A DNA stretch of 64,000 bases. Source: Hymenobacter aranciens (lineage in GTDB: Bacteria; Bacteroidota; Bacteroidia; Cytophagales; Hymenobacteraceae). The translations under genes and the position numbers were made by a program. Below the pieces are notes generated by a model, which made no database searches, had not been told where the DNA came from, and saw nothing but the letters and a program-made list of their open reading frames with translations. The DNA is taken from assembly GCF_030580865.1 (NCBI RefSeq), contig NZ_JAUQSY010000013.1, forward strand, positions 62,001 to 126,000, read 5' to 3'. Position 1 is the first letter of the stretch. Each line of letters starts with the position of its first letter. Positions 26,631-35,958 of this stretch are shown piece after piece.

Positions 26631-28352
26631 TTAGTTGTAGCCCATATTCTGCGTGATTTTGCCGCTGCTGCGGTCAACTTCCTGCTGCGGGATGGGTCGG
26701 AGAGTGTGGAAGTCCTGGATATTAGCCGCGGCGGCCGAGCCATACACGCCGTAGGTGCGCGAGGCCACGGCGGGCGACAGGCTGCGCACGCGCGACACCA
26801 GCGTGCCGGTGCGTTTCAGGTCGAACCAGCGCACCATTTCGCCGGTCAGCTCGCGGGTGCGCTCTTCGAGGAAGAACGTGGGCGTGAGGGCGGCGGCGGT
26901 GATGCGCATGTCGGCAGCTTTGCCGGGGGCGGCGGCGCGCTCGCGGATGACGTTGATGTAATCGCGGGCCTGGTCGGTGTTGCCGAGGTAGTAAAATGCC
27001 TCAGCGGCAATGAGGTAGGTTTCGGCCAGACGGTACACAATGAACGGGCGGGTCGAGGGCGAGTTCACGGCGCTGCGGTTCAGGCAGTCGTACTTTTTCA
27101 TGCGCGGGTAAAACTCGCGGGTGTACTGGCTGGGCGGGATGGCGCGGAACGGCGCCGGGCGGCGGGCCGCAATCTGGGCCAGGCGGGCGGCCGACAGTTC
27201 GTAGCCCGGGTACCATACCGAGGTGTCGCCCACCACGGCGGCGGTCGAGCCACCGTTGTTGCCCGGGCGGTTCACGAAGTACGTCGTGGTCCACCAGGTG
27301 CCGAAGCGCGCGTCGGTCGAGCGCAGCGTGGGGCCGCTTTCGCCGGGCATGACAAAGGAGTTGAGCAGGTACTCGGTGGGGCAGAACCGGGCGTAGGGGC
27401 GCATGTTGGGAATGTCGCGTACCATGTTGGGCAACAGGTCGTAGCGGCTGCCCCACATCCAGCCAAACAGATTGGTGCCGGTGTAGTTGAAAGGGTCGGT
27501 CTGGGTGAAGGTGGCGTCGCCGTTAAACTGCACGTTCATCAGCACTTCCTTGCCGTTTTCGTTGCCCTCGCGGTGCACGGCGCTCAGCGCGTCGAGGCCC
27601 ACGCTGTAGCGCGTCTGGTTGTCAATCAGCTCCTTGGCAAACTTAGCTGCATCGGCATAGTCGGTGGCCTGCTTGGCGGGGTGGGTGGCGCGGGTCAGGT
27701 GCACCTTGGCCAGCAGGTGCAGGGCCGTGGCGCGGGTCACGCGGCCGGGCTGGGCTGGCTTGTCGGCGATGGCGCCCAAGGCGTCGGTCAGGTCCTGAAT
27801 AATAGCCTGATACACTTCGGCCTGCGGCGCCCGGACTACGTCCTTGGTGGGCGCGTCCACAAACTTCAGCATCAGCGGCACGTCGCCGTAGGTTTGCACC
27901 AGCAGGAAGTAATACTGCGCCCGCAGCACTTTCGCTTCGGCCTTAATTTGCTCAATTCGGGCCGTGCTGAGGCCCTGCACGCTGGCCGCGTACTGAATGA
28001 CCCCGTTCACGTTATTCACGTAACGGTAGAGGTTGCCCCACACGTTGGTGGGGGCGGCGGCCGTCGGAATCAGCAGGCCGGTGGCGTAGTCGTCGAGCCC
28101 GCTCGGCGAGAAGATGCCGGTCGTGAACTCGTCGGTGCCCGCCACGCACATAAAAATGGTTTCCTCGCTGCTGCCGTAGTAGGTGCGCAGGCCGGCGTAG
28201 GAACCGGTGAGGCCGGCCTCCAGGCCCTGCGGCGTACTCAGAAACGAGGGCACCAGCACCGATTCGGGCTGCTCGTCCAGAATGTCCTTTTCGCAGCCCG
28301 TCAGGGTCAGCATCGCCGACAGGCCCAGGGTTAGTAAGAATAACTTTTTCAT
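26631..28352 (-). CDS. SusD/RagB-family outer-membrane glycan-binding lipoprotein
   Basis: A 573-residue SusD homologue with lipobox LTLTGC (Cys at residue 20), an N-terminal SusD-like TPR region (AEAKVLRAQYYFLLVQTYGDVPL) and the C-terminal RagB block (RPFIVYRLAETYLIAAEAFYYLG; RERAAAPGKA). It caps the SusC barrel from outside and binds the xylan oligosaccharide. It is 111 bases downstream of susC, a gap that contains an inverted repeat. Confidence 0.95.
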   Translation of the reverse strand: MKKLFLLTLGLSAMLTLTGCEKDILDEQPESVLVPSFLSTPQGLEAGLTGSYAGLRTYYGSSEETIFMCVAGTDEFTTGIFSPSGLDDYATGLLIPTAAAPTNVWGNLYRYVNNVNGVIQYAASVQGLSTARIEQIKAEAKVLRAQYYFLLVQTYGDVPLMLKFVDAPTKDVVRAPQAEVYQAIIQDLTDALGAIADKPAQPGRVTRATALHLLAKVHLTRATHPAKQATDYADAAKFAKELIDNQTRYSVGLDALSAVHREGNENGKEVLMNVQFNGDATFTQTDPFNYTGTNLFGWMWGSRYDLLPNMVRDIPNMRPYARFCPTEYLLNSFVMPGESGPTLRSTDARFGTWWTTTYFVNRPGNNGGSTAAVVGDTSVWYPGYELSAARLAQIAARRPAPFRAIPPSQYTREFYPRMKKYDCLNRSAVNSPSTRPFIVYRLAETYLIAAEAFYYLGNTDQARDYINVIRERAAAPGKAADMRITAAALTPTFFLEERTRELTGEMVRWFDLKRTGTLVSRVRSLSPAVASRTYGVYGSAAAANIQDFHTLRPIPQQEVDRSSGKITQNMGYN

Positions 28353-28387
28353 CTCGAAAGAGCTGTTTTTGAATGGGGTGAGCGGCG

Positions 28388-28445
28388 GACTGGCCGAATG
28401 GCGGGAGCTAATTCAGAATTGCTGCAACCACTCATCCGGCCAGTC
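28388..28445 (-). other. Inverted repeat between susC and susD
   Basis: 13-base arms with one mismatch (GACTGGCCGAATG and CATCCGGCCAGTC) enclosing 32 bases in the 111-base susC-susD gap. No T-run follows. It may mark RNA processing that lets SusC and SusD be made in different amounts. Confidence 0.5.
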
Positions 28446-28463
28446 ACAAAGGCCGCATTTAAG

Positions 28464-31400
28464 TTAAAAAGCCAGGTTCACGCCCACGATGTAGGAGCGG
28501 GTGACGGGGTAGTTCACCCCGCGCGAGGTGGCGCCCGGATTCAGCGTATTCGGGTCGCCATCAGTGAATTCGACGTTGCCCACGCTGCTCGAGTTAAAGC
28601 GCGTGGAGTACGACAGCGCGTCCGGGTCGATGGCCTGGTTGTTCTGGTAGAACTTCACCGACGACCAAATCCAGGGGTTCTGCACCTGCAGGTAGATGCG
28701 GGCCGAACTCAGGAAGGCCTTCTTGGCCCAGCCCGTGGGCAGGGTGTAGCCCAGGTCGATGCTACGGATTTTGACGAACGTACCGCTCTGGTAAGCAAGC
28801 GTCTGGTAGTTGGCGGGCAGGTCGGCGCCCTGGCGGGGCTGCGGAAATTCGTTGGTCGGGTTCTGGGGCGTCCAGTAGTCCAGGTTCACCTGGTTGCGGC
28901 GCGAGTCGAAGGTGGTGAAGTAGGTGCCGGCGTACAGCAGCGGGTCGACGATGGTGGCGCCCACGCGGGTCATGCCCACGGCGGTCAGGTCGAAGCCTTT
29001 GAAGCGGAAGCGCTGGGTCATCCCGGCCTCGAACTTGGGCTGGCGCGAGCCAATAATCTGGCGGTCGGCGGCCGTGATTTTGCCGTCGTTATTGAGGTCT
29101 TCAATCTTAATCTGGCCCACGCGGCTGCCGGCCGCCGCCGCGGCAGTTTCCTCGCCGGTCTGCCAGATGCCGACTTTCTTGTAGCCGTAGAACACGTACA
29201 GCGGCTGGCCGATGAAACGCTGGTTGCCAATGTCATCCAGCTCCTTGCCGTTCTCGTCCTGGAGGTCCAGCGACAGCACCTTCTCGCGGTTCATGGTGAA
29301 GTTCCAGTCGGTGCTCCACTCGAAGCCGCTGGCGCTTTTGGCGCGGATGTTGGCCGTGGTCAAGGTTACTTCGAGGCCGCGGTTCTGGGTCTGGCCGCCG
29401 TTGCGGGTGAACGAGTTATAGCCGGTAGCGGTGGGTAGGGCGTCGGGCAGCAGCAGGTCGCTGGTGCGCTGCTGGTACACTTCCACGCTACCCGTGATGC
29501 GGTTTTTGAAGAAGCCGAAATCCAAGCCGAAGTTGGTGGTGGTGGTGTATTCCCAGCCCAGGTTGGGGTTGGGGATGGTGTTGGCTACCACGCCGGCCGC
29601 GCCGGTACTGCCGTAGTTATAGTAGCCATTGCCCAGGCTCGATTGCAGCGAGCCCAGGGTCTGGTAGGGGTTCACGGCGGTGCTGCCCACGCGGCCCAGG
29701 CTGGCGCGCAGCTTCAGGTTGTCGAGCCACTCCGCATCGCGGATAAACGACTCATTGGCAATGTTCCAGGCCACGGCGGCTGAGGGAAAAGCCTTGTACT
29801 TGTTGCCCGGCGCCAGGCGCGACGAGCCATCGACGCGCACCGTAACGGTGGCCGAGTAGCGGTTGTCGAATGAGTAGTTGGCGCGGCCCATGTAGGAGAG
29901 GATGGTCCACTTCACCGGCTGGGTCGGGTTGTTCACGCCAATCGGCGTGCCGGTGCCCAGGTTATTGTCGAACTGGTTATTAGCCAAGGTGTTTTGCACC
30001 GCGCCGCCGAAGCCGTCTACGCGGTACTGCTGGGCGCTGTAGAGGCCGGTCAGGTTCAACTCGTGCTTCTCGGCAAAGGTGCGGTTGTAGGTCAGGATGT
30101 TCTCGGCCAGCAGGTTGAAGGCCAGGTTGGTCGACTGGCCGGCCTGGTTGAAGCCGCCGCCGCGCTGGGGCGTCTGCGAGGCGTAGAAGTAGCCGTAGTT
30201 CTCGTTGCGGGCGTCGAGGCCCACGTTGAGGCGGTAGTCGAGGCCCGGCAGGATGTTTACCTGACCGTAGAGGCTGTTGAAGGTGCGCAGGCGGCGGCGC
30301 TGCTCCTTGTGCGCATTAGGAGCGTAGAGGCCCAGCGCGTTAGGCTGCGATTGGTCGGTGTTCGGATACAGAATCGGAATGCCGCTGGCATCGTATGGCG
30401 AAGCCAGCGGGCTCACCACCAGTATCGAGTTCATGATGTTGATGGTCGGGTCGTCGTGGTTCGTGAACGAGTTCAGCGTATTGAATCCCACCTTGATGCG
30501 CTTGCTAATCTGCTGGTCGAGGGTGCCGCGCAAGGTATAGCGCCGGATGCGCTGCACCGGCACAATGCCCGTCTCGTCGTAGTAGCCCAGCGAGGCCGAG
30601 TACTGCGTCTGCTCGGTGCCGCCGCTGAGGCCCAGCGAGTGGTTCTGGATGTGGCCTTTCTGGTAGAAAGCATCCTGGTAGTCAAAGCTCTTGCCGGCGG
30701 CGTAGTTGGCGCGCTCGTCGGCAGTCAGGAAGGAGGTGCCGGTGTTGTTGGGGTCGAAGCTGGGGTTGGCGGCCAGGTAGGCCTGCTTGCGGTACTCGTA
30801 GTACTCGGCGCCGTTCATCAGGTCGTAGCGGCCGTAGGCTTCCTTCTGGCCGTAGTAGCCGTTGTAGGTCACGCGGGCCGCGCCGGTTTTGCCGCGCTTG
30901 GTCGAAACCAGGATGACGCCGTTGGCGCCCCGGGCCCCGTAAATAGCGGTGGATGAGGCGTCTTTCAGCACTTCCACACCGCTGATGTCGTCGGGGTTCA
31001 GGTCGTTGAGGCTGCCGTCGTAGGGCACGCCGTCCACCACCAGCAGCGGGTCGTTGGAACCGGAAAACGAGCGGTTGCCGCGGATGCGGATAACCGGCGT
31101 CTGGCCCGGTGAGGAAGTGGCGCTCGAAATCGTGACGCCGGCCGCGCGGCCCTGCAGGGCCTGGCCCACGTTGGCTACCGGCACATCGCGCAGGGCTTTT
31201 TCATCGACTGATGAAATGGCGCCCGTCACCTGGCTTTTTTTCTGGCTGCCGTAACCCACCACCTGCACTTCGTCCAGGGCCTGGGTTTCGGCGGTCAGCT
31301 GGGCATCCACGCGGCCGGAAGTGCCGATGGCAACTTCCTTTTTCTGAAAGCCCACCGAGCTAAACACCAGCGTGTTTTGCCCGTCGGGCACGCTCAGGGT

Positions 31401-31628
31401 GTAGTTGCCGGTAGCGTCGGTGCCGGTGCCCACGGTCGTGCCCTTCACGATAACTGTGACGCCGGGCACGCCCTCGCCCTTGGCATCGGTGACGGTGCCC
31501 GCCACGCTGCGGCTCTGCGCCCAGGCCGTGCCCGGCCGCAGACTGCCCGCCAGCAGCAGCACCGCTGCCAGTAGTTGCGCCCATTGCCGAACCCGGCGGA
31601 GCGCGAGATTAGATAAACGTTTTTGCAT
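28464..31628 (-). CDS. SusC/RagA-family TonB-dependent transporter
   Basis: A 1054-residue outer-membrane receptor. After the signal peptide comes the carboxypeptidase-regulatory-like domain (SVAGTVTDAKGEGVPGVTV), then the TonB box region DEVQVVGYGSQKKSQVTGAIS, the plug (VANVGQALQGRAAGV ... VLVDGVPYDGSLN) and a 22-strand barrel ending with a C-terminal Phe (VGVNLAF). With SusD it imports oligosaccharides using TonB energy. It starts 56 bases after the SDR gene with no evident promoter of its own. Confidence 0.96.
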   Translation of the reverse strand: MQKRLSNLALRRVRQWAQLLAAVLLLAGSLRPGTAWAQSRSVAGTVTDAKGEGVPGVTVIVKGTTVGTGTDATGNYTLSVPDGQNTLVFSSVGFQKKEVAIGTSGRVDAQLTAETQALDEVQVVGYGSQKKSQVTGAISSVDEKALRDVPVANVGQALQGRAAGVTISSATSSPGQTPVIRIRGNRSFSGSNDPLLVVDGVPYDGSLNDLNPDDISGVEVLKDASSTAIYGARGANGVILVSTKRGKTGAARVTYNGYYGQKEAYGRYDLMNGAEYYEYRKQAYLAANPSFDPNNTGTSFLTADERANYAAGKSFDYQDAFYQKGHIQNHSLGLSGGTEQTQYSASLGYYDETGIVPVQRIRRYTLRGTLDQQISKRIKVGFNTLNSFTNHDDPTINIMNSILVVSPLASPYDASGIPILYPNTDQSQPNALGLYAPNAHKEQRRRLRTFNSLYGQVNILPGLDYRLNVGLDARNENYGYFYASQTPQRGGGFNQAGQSTNLAFNLLAENILTYNRTFAEKHELNLTGLYSAQQYRVDGFGGAVQNTLANNQFDNNLGTGTPIGVNNPTQPVKWTILSYMGRANYSFDNRYSATVTVRVDGSSRLAPGNKYKAFPSAAVAWNIANESFIRDAEWLDNLKLRASLGRVGSTAVNPYQTLGSLQSSLGNGYYNYGSTGAAGVVANTIPNPNLGWEYTTTTNFGLDFGFFKNRITGSVEVYQQRTSDLLLPDALPTATGYNSFTRNGGQTQNRGLEVTLTTANIRAKSASGFEWSTDWNFTMNREKVLSLDLQDENGKELDDIGNQRFIGQPLYVFYGYKKVGIWQTGEETAAAAAGSRVGQIKIEDLNNDGKITAADRQIIGSRQPKFEAGMTQRFRFKGFDLTAVGMTRVGATIVDPLLYAGTYFTTFDSRRNQVNLDYWTPQNPTNEFPQPRQGADLPANYQTLAYQSGTFVKIRSIDLGYTLPTGWAKKAFLSSARIYLQVQNPWIWSSVKFYQNNQAIDPDALSYSTRFNSSSVGNVEFTDGDPNTLNPGATSRGVNYPVTRSYIVGVNLAF

Positions 31629-31684
31629 GGTGTTGAGTGGGTTTTGGAGGTTTGTGTAGTGGGAAAAAATGCGGGAAAGCGGCC

Positions 31685-32494
31685 CTAAAAGCCGATGGAG
31701 TTGCCGCCGTCCACGGGCAGCGAGGCCCCGGTGATATAGCCGGCGGCCTCCGAGGCGAGGAACACGGCGGCCAGGCCAATATCCTGGGGCTGACCGAATT
31801 TGCCCATCGGGGTGCGGCGCATGGCGCGGTCGCGGCGGTCGGGGTCCGAGTTCATGGCCGTGCGGCTCATCTCGGTTTCGATAAAGCCCGGCGCGATGGC
31901 ATTCACCCGCACGTTATCTTTCGAAAACTCCGAGGCCAGCACTTTCACCATGCCCTCCACTGCCGACTTGGAGGCCGCGTAGGCCACCACGCGGTCGATG
32001 CCGTAGTAGGCCGCCATCGACGAAATCATCAGGATGACCCCACGCTTGCGGGCCACCATCCGTTTGGCGCACACCCGGGTGAGGGCAAATACGGCACTCA
32101 GGTTGGTGTGAATGATGCGGTTAAACTCCTCATCGGTCACGTCGAGGGCGGGCTTTTTCATATTCACCCCGGCGTTGTTTACCAGGATGTCGAGCGGGCC
32201 GTAAGTCGTCTCAATCTCCGCCACCAGCCCTTCGAGCGACTCCAGGTCGCCCACGTCGTTGGCGAGGTAGTGCGCCATCGGACCGAGCTCGGCCACGGCC
32301 TCCCGCAGCACCTCCTCACGCCGCCCGGTGATGATGACCGTAGCGCCGGCCGTGGCCATGCAGCGGGCTATTTCCAGGCCGATGCCGGTGCCGCCCCCGG
32401 TGATGAGCGCCAGTTGGCCCTCCAGCGAAAACGGGTTGGCGGCCTGGCCGTCGGGTTGCAGGATGGTGGCGGTGAGTCGTTCAGCAGAAGTCAT
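31685..32494 (-). CDS. SDR-family oxidoreductase, probable D-mannonate (fructuronate) oxidoreductase
   Basis: A 269-residue short-chain dehydrogenase with NAD(P)-binding TGGGTGIG (about residues 31-38), NNAG near 108, the catalytic Ser in MISSMAAYYG and the YAASK active site. The family interconverts alcohols and ketones. Standing between GH67 and SusC and downstream of uxuA, it is best explained as the fructuronate reductase (UxuB function) that supplies mannonate to UxuA, as SDR enzymes do in several uronate clusters. The specific substrate is inference. It lies 12 bases downstream of the GH67 gene. Confidence 0.85.
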   Translation of the reverse strand: MTSAERLTATILQPDGQAANPFSLEGQLALITGGGTGIGLEIARCMATAGATVIITGRREEVLREAVAELGPMAHYLANDVGDLESLEGLVAEIETTYGPLDILVNNAGVNMKKPALDVTDEEFNRIIHTNLSAVFALTRVCAKRMVARKRGVILMISSMAAYYGIDRVVAYAASKSAVEGMVKVLASEFSKDNVRVNAIAPGFIETEMSRTAMNSDPDRRDRAMRRTPMGKFGQPQDIGLAAVFLASEAAGYITGASLPVDGGNSIGF

Positions 32495-32506
32495 GATAAA
32501 GGTTTG

Positions 32507-34687
32507 TTAGCGTAGTTGGTAGATGGCAACCTGCTCCTTGATTTCGGCCAGCGAGCGGATTGGCTTGGGGAACGGGGCGGGGATGGGCCGCCGCGAAAAA
32601 GTCTGGAAGTAGAGCACGCAGGCGTCGCGCCACCAGAGGGCTTCGCGGTGCTGCACCTGCAGGCGGGCCGCCACGTCGGCGTGCAGCTCGGCATCCACGG
32701 CGGGCTGCACGGCGGCCCACTGCCGCTGCATCCAGAGCACCGAATCGGCGCCGGTGTAGTAGCGGGTGCAGAGCTCATCCCAGAGCGGGCGGCCGGTGCT
32801 CAGCTTCTGGCCCCAGGGCAGGTGGTGAAACCAGAGCAGGAAATCGGGCGGGCAGGTGGCCGGGCTACCCCAGCGCTGTCGCAGGGCGGGGGCGTAGAGG
32901 GCCAGCGCGTTGGAGCCCATAGCGGTGCGGTCGAAACCCAGGCCCACGGAGTCGGCCCGGTGGTAATAAATGGCGGTCCAGTCGGGCCGGGCGCTTTTGG
33001 TCAGCCAGGGCTCGGGACCGTAGTGCAGATTCTGGCCCATGATGTGGTGCAAACCCAGCGGCGTGGTGTAGCGCACGTAGATGCTGCGCGACTCGTTGAG
33101 CACCTGCGTGATGCTGCGCACGGCGGCGGGCTCCTGGGTCAGCGTCATGCGGGTCCATTCCTCAGCGATGGCGGCGGGGCTGAGCGTATGGTCCCAGGCC
33201 AGGCGGCCGAAGGCGTACCAGTTGGCCTGGCCCACCGGGTGGCCGGTCCAGTTGCGGTCGGCGCCGATGTTGGCCACGCCCGCGATGCCGCTCACGGCGT
33301 GGTTTTCGAGGCTGCCGTCCACCACTTTGGCCACCGTCGAGCCGGGACCTTTGGCGTAAGTATCAGCCATCAGGCACTCCTTGATGAGCGGGCCCAGATA
33401 CACGAGGTGCGTAGCAAAGCCCAGGTACTCCTGCGTCAGCTGCACCTCCAGCATCAGCGGGGTGCGCGGCATAGCGCCGAACAGCGGGTGAAACGGCTCG
33501 CGGGCTTGAAAATCAATTGGTCCGTTCTTCACCTGCACCAGCACTTTGGGGGCAAATTTGCCGTCGAGCGGCTGGAATTCCTCGTAGGCCTGCTTGAACC
33601 GGTCGCCGCTACCGGCCTGGTACACAAAGGCCCGCCACATCACCGCGCCGTCGTGCTGGCCGAGGGCACGGGCCAGCATGTTGGCGCCGTCGGCGTGGTT
33701 GCGGCCGTAGTCCTGCGGGCCTGGCTCACCCTCCGAGTTGGCCTTCACCAGGAAGCCGCCGAAGTCGGGAATGGTCTTGTAAATCTCGTCCGTGCGGTGG
33801 GCCCACCACTGCTGCACCTGCGGGTTGAGCGGGTCAGAAGTCGTCAGGCCGCCAATGACTTTCGGCGCGGCCCACAGCACAGACAAATACACCCGAATGC
33901 CATACGGCCGTAGCACGCCCGCCACGGCGGCCACCTTGCGCAGATACTCCGGCGTGAGGTAGCGGGCGCTGGCATTCACGTTGTTAAGCACCACGCCGTT
34001 GATGCCGATGGAGGCATTGGCGCGGGCGTAATCCTCGTAGCGCGGGTCGATACGCTCGGGCAGCTCCTGCCATTTCCAGATGGACGAGCCGGCGTAGCCG
34101 CGCTCCACGGTGCCATTAGGATTATCCCAATGGTTTAATAGCCGATACTGAATGCGTGGGCTGCTCGTCAGCGCCAGATTGGCCAGCGGCTGCCGCGTCT
34201 GCAACTGCCGCAGCAGCGCAAACACGCCGTACAGCAACGCCGCCCCGCTACGCCCCGAAACCACCAGATTGCCGCCCTGCGTTGCGATTTGGAAGCCCTC
34301 GGGGCTGCCTTTTGCTGCGGAAGCTGAGTTGGTTTTCTTCTTTCCCGAAACGTTTGCGGTATTCGTTTGCGCCGAAACGTTTGCAGTCGGGTCAATGCGA
34401 AGAATTATCCCGCGTTTTGTGCTATTTTTCTCCGCCTGGTTCAGTACCGGTACCGACTGGTCCAGCAGGCCCTGCAGGCCGCGCTGCAATTCGGCGGCGG
34501 CCGTGCGCAACACCACGTCCTGACCCTCGGCCACAATGAACTGGGCCGAAGCCTGATACTGCGCCCGCAGGCTCGCATCGGCCACCCGGTCATACTTCAG
34601 CCACAGGCGGTAGCCGTCGTCGGCCACGCTGGGCTGCATGGCGGCGGCGAGTAGTAGCAGGAAGAAGAAGGTGAAACGGAGTAGCAT
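32507..34687 (-). CDS. aguA: GH67 alpha-glucuronidase
   Basis: A 726-residue exported GH67 enzyme (signal peptide within the first 22 residues). Conserved blocks include IQYRLLNHWDNPNGTVERGYAG, INGVVLNNVNA, LSVLWAAPKVIGGL, the acid-bearing FLVKANSEGEPGPQDYGR, and NGPIDFQAREPFHPLFG with the downstream LMLEVQLTQEYLG, which hold the catalytic base residues known for the family. It releases (4-O-methyl-)glucuronate from the non-reducing end of aldouronic acids. Residues near 100-125 form a low-complexity linker with a duplicated TANVS motif that is unusual for GH67. It follows uxuA after 26 bases. Confidence 0.95.
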   Translation of the reverse strand: MLLRFTFFFLLLLAAAMQPSVADDGYRLWLKYDRVADASLRAQYQASAQFIVAEGQDVVLRTAAAELQRGLQGLLDQSVPVLNQAEKNSTKRGIILRIDPTANVSAQTNTANVSGKKKTNSASAAKGSPEGFQIATQGGNLVVSGRSGAALLYGVFALLRQLQTRQPLANLALTSSPRIQYRLLNHWDNPNGTVERGYAGSSIWKWQELPERIDPRYEDYARANASIGINGVVLNNVNASARYLTPEYLRKVAAVAGVLRPYGIRVYLSVLWAAPKVIGGLTTSDPLNPQVQQWWAHRTDEIYKTIPDFGGFLVKANSEGEPGPQDYGRNHADGANMLARALGQHDGAVMWRAFVYQAGSGDRFKQAYEEFQPLDGKFAPKVLVQVKNGPIDFQAREPFHPLFGAMPRTPLMLEVQLTQEYLGFATHLVYLGPLIKECLMADTYAKGPGSTVAKVVDGSLENHAVSGIAGVANIGADRNWTGHPVGQANWYAFGRLAWDHTLSPAAIAEEWTRMTLTQEPAAVRSITQVLNESRSIYVRYTTPLGLHHIMGQNLHYGPEPWLTKSARPDWTAIYYHRADSVGLGFDRTAMGSNALALYAPALRQRWGSPATCPPDFLLWFHHLPWGQKLSTGRPLWDELCTRYYTGADSVLWMQRQWAAVQPAVDAELHADVAARLQVQHREALWWRDACVLYFQTFSRRPIPAPFPKPIRSLAEIKEQVAIYQLR
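34345..34386. repeat. Duplicated 13-bp LacI-operator-like motif inside aguA
   Basis: CCGAAACGTTTGC occurs at 34345-34357 and again at 34372-34384, 27 bases (9 codons) apart. On the coding strand the repeats encode the TANVS duplication. The core AAACGTTT is the palindromic type recognised by many LacI-family proteins. Confidence 0.5.
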
Positions 34688-34713
34688 TGAGGTGGGAATC
34701 GGAGTAGAAGGCC

Positions 34714-35958
34714 TTAGGCGGGTTCGGTTAGTACAAACGGTTGATTTACTGATGCTGCGCTGGCTGTCAGTTCGCGTCGGATGGCATATTCCAGCCCGCG
34801 CAGCTCTGCCAGCCCGCGCAGGCGGCCGATGGCGGAGTAGCCGGGGTAGGATTTCTTGTGCAGGTCGTCGAGCATCTGGTGGCCGTGGTCGGGGCGCATG
34901 GGAATGGCGCTGGCGCCCTGGCCACTAGCGGCGCGGCGCTGCTCTTCCAGCAGCAGCTCGCGCACCACGGCGTACATGTCCACGTCGCCCGCGAGGTGGT
35001 CGGCTTCGTGGAAATTGCGCGGGTTTTCCTCGCGCTTCGTGGCTCGCAGGTGGATAAAGTGGATGCGTGAGCCGAAGCGGCGGGCAATGGCTGCCAGGTT
35101 GTTATCCGCCCGTACGCCCAAAGAACCGGTGCAGAACGTGAGGCCGTTAGCCGGCACGTCGCAGGCGGCTAACAGGGCGGCAACATCGTCCGCCGTGCTC
35201 AGCACGCGGGGCAAACCCAGCAGCGGAAAGGGCGGGTCGTCGGGGTGAATGCAAAGATTAATGCCGACCTCGGCAGCCACCGGGGCCACTTGCTGAATGA
35301 AGTAGTGCAGGTTGGCCCGGAGCGTCGTCTCGTCGATGGTAGCGTACTCGTTCAGTAAGCTCTGAAAACCAGTCAGCTCAAAGGCTTCTTCGGAGCCGGG
35401 CAGGCCCAGCAGGATGGTATTAGTGAGGCCGGCAATTTCCTCGGCGCTCATGGCGGCGTGCTGCTGCCGGGCGGCTTCGGCCACGGCGGGCTCGTAGTCG
35501 GCCTCGGCGCCGGGGCGCTGCAGAATGCAGAGGTCGAAGACAGCAAAGTCCTGCCACACAAATCGTAGCGCACGGGAACCGTCCGGCATTTCGTAGCTCA
35601 GGTTGGTGCGCGACCAGTCCAGCACGGGCATGAAATTGTAGCACACCGTGCGCAGGCCGCAAGCCGCCAGGTTGCGTAGTGATTCTTGATAAGTAGCAAT
35701 GTAGCCTTCGCGGCTGGGCAAGCCTTTCTTGATGGCCTCGTGCACGGGCAGGCTTTCTACCACGGCCCAGTGCAAGGGCGTGTGCGTGGCATTATCGGCC
35801 TCAATCTGCTGCTGGCGGGCCCGGATTTCCGCTACCGGCCACACGGCGCCCACGGGCAGCTGGTGTAGCGCGCTTACCACGCCTGTGCAGCCGGCCTGCC
35901 GGATGTCGAACAGCGAAACCGGGTCGTGGGGCCCAAACCAGCGCATCGTATGTAGCAT
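34714..35958 (-). CDS. uxuA: Mannonate dehydratase
   Basis: A 414-residue UxuA enzyme that dehydrates D-mannonate to 2-keto-3-deoxygluconate. Family hallmarks are the N-terminal MRWFGPHDPVSLFDIRQAGC, VVESLPVHEAIKKG, INLCIHPDDPPFPLLGLPRVL, FCTGSLGVRADNNL, and the metal-site region FHEADHLAGDVDM with MRPDHGHQMLDD. First gene of the long minus-strand PUL and divergent from the LacI-type regulator, with the 44-bp palindrome between them. A second ATG at codon 5 is also possible. Confidence 0.96.
   Translation of the reverse strand: MLHTMRWFGPHDPVSLFDIRQAGCTGVVSALHQLPVGAVWPVAEIRARQQQIEADNATHTPLHWAVVESLPVHEAIKKGLPSREGYIATYQESLRNLAACGLRTVCYNFMPVLDWSRTNLSYEMPDGSRALRFVWQDFAVFDLCILQRPGAEADYEPAVAEAARQQHAAMSAEEIAGLTNTILLGLPGSEEAFELTGFQSLLNEYATIDETTLRANLHYFIQQVAPVAAEVGINLCIHPDDPPFPLLGLPRVLSTADDVAALLAACDVPANGLTFCTGSLGVRADNNLAAIARRFGSRIHFIHLRATKREENPRNFHEADHLAGDVDMYAVVRELLLEEQRRAASGQGASAIPMRPDHGHQMLDDLHKKSYPGYSAIGRLRGLAELRGLEYAIRRELTASAASVNQPFVLTEPA

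Noticed and set aside
26517..28334. 605-codon plus-strand open frame opposite susD
   Set aside because: Antisense shadow of a clear SusD gene.
31685..32494. FabG-type fatty-acid reductase
   Set aside because: Sequence alone would allow it, but position between uxuA/GH67 and SusC favours a uronate role.
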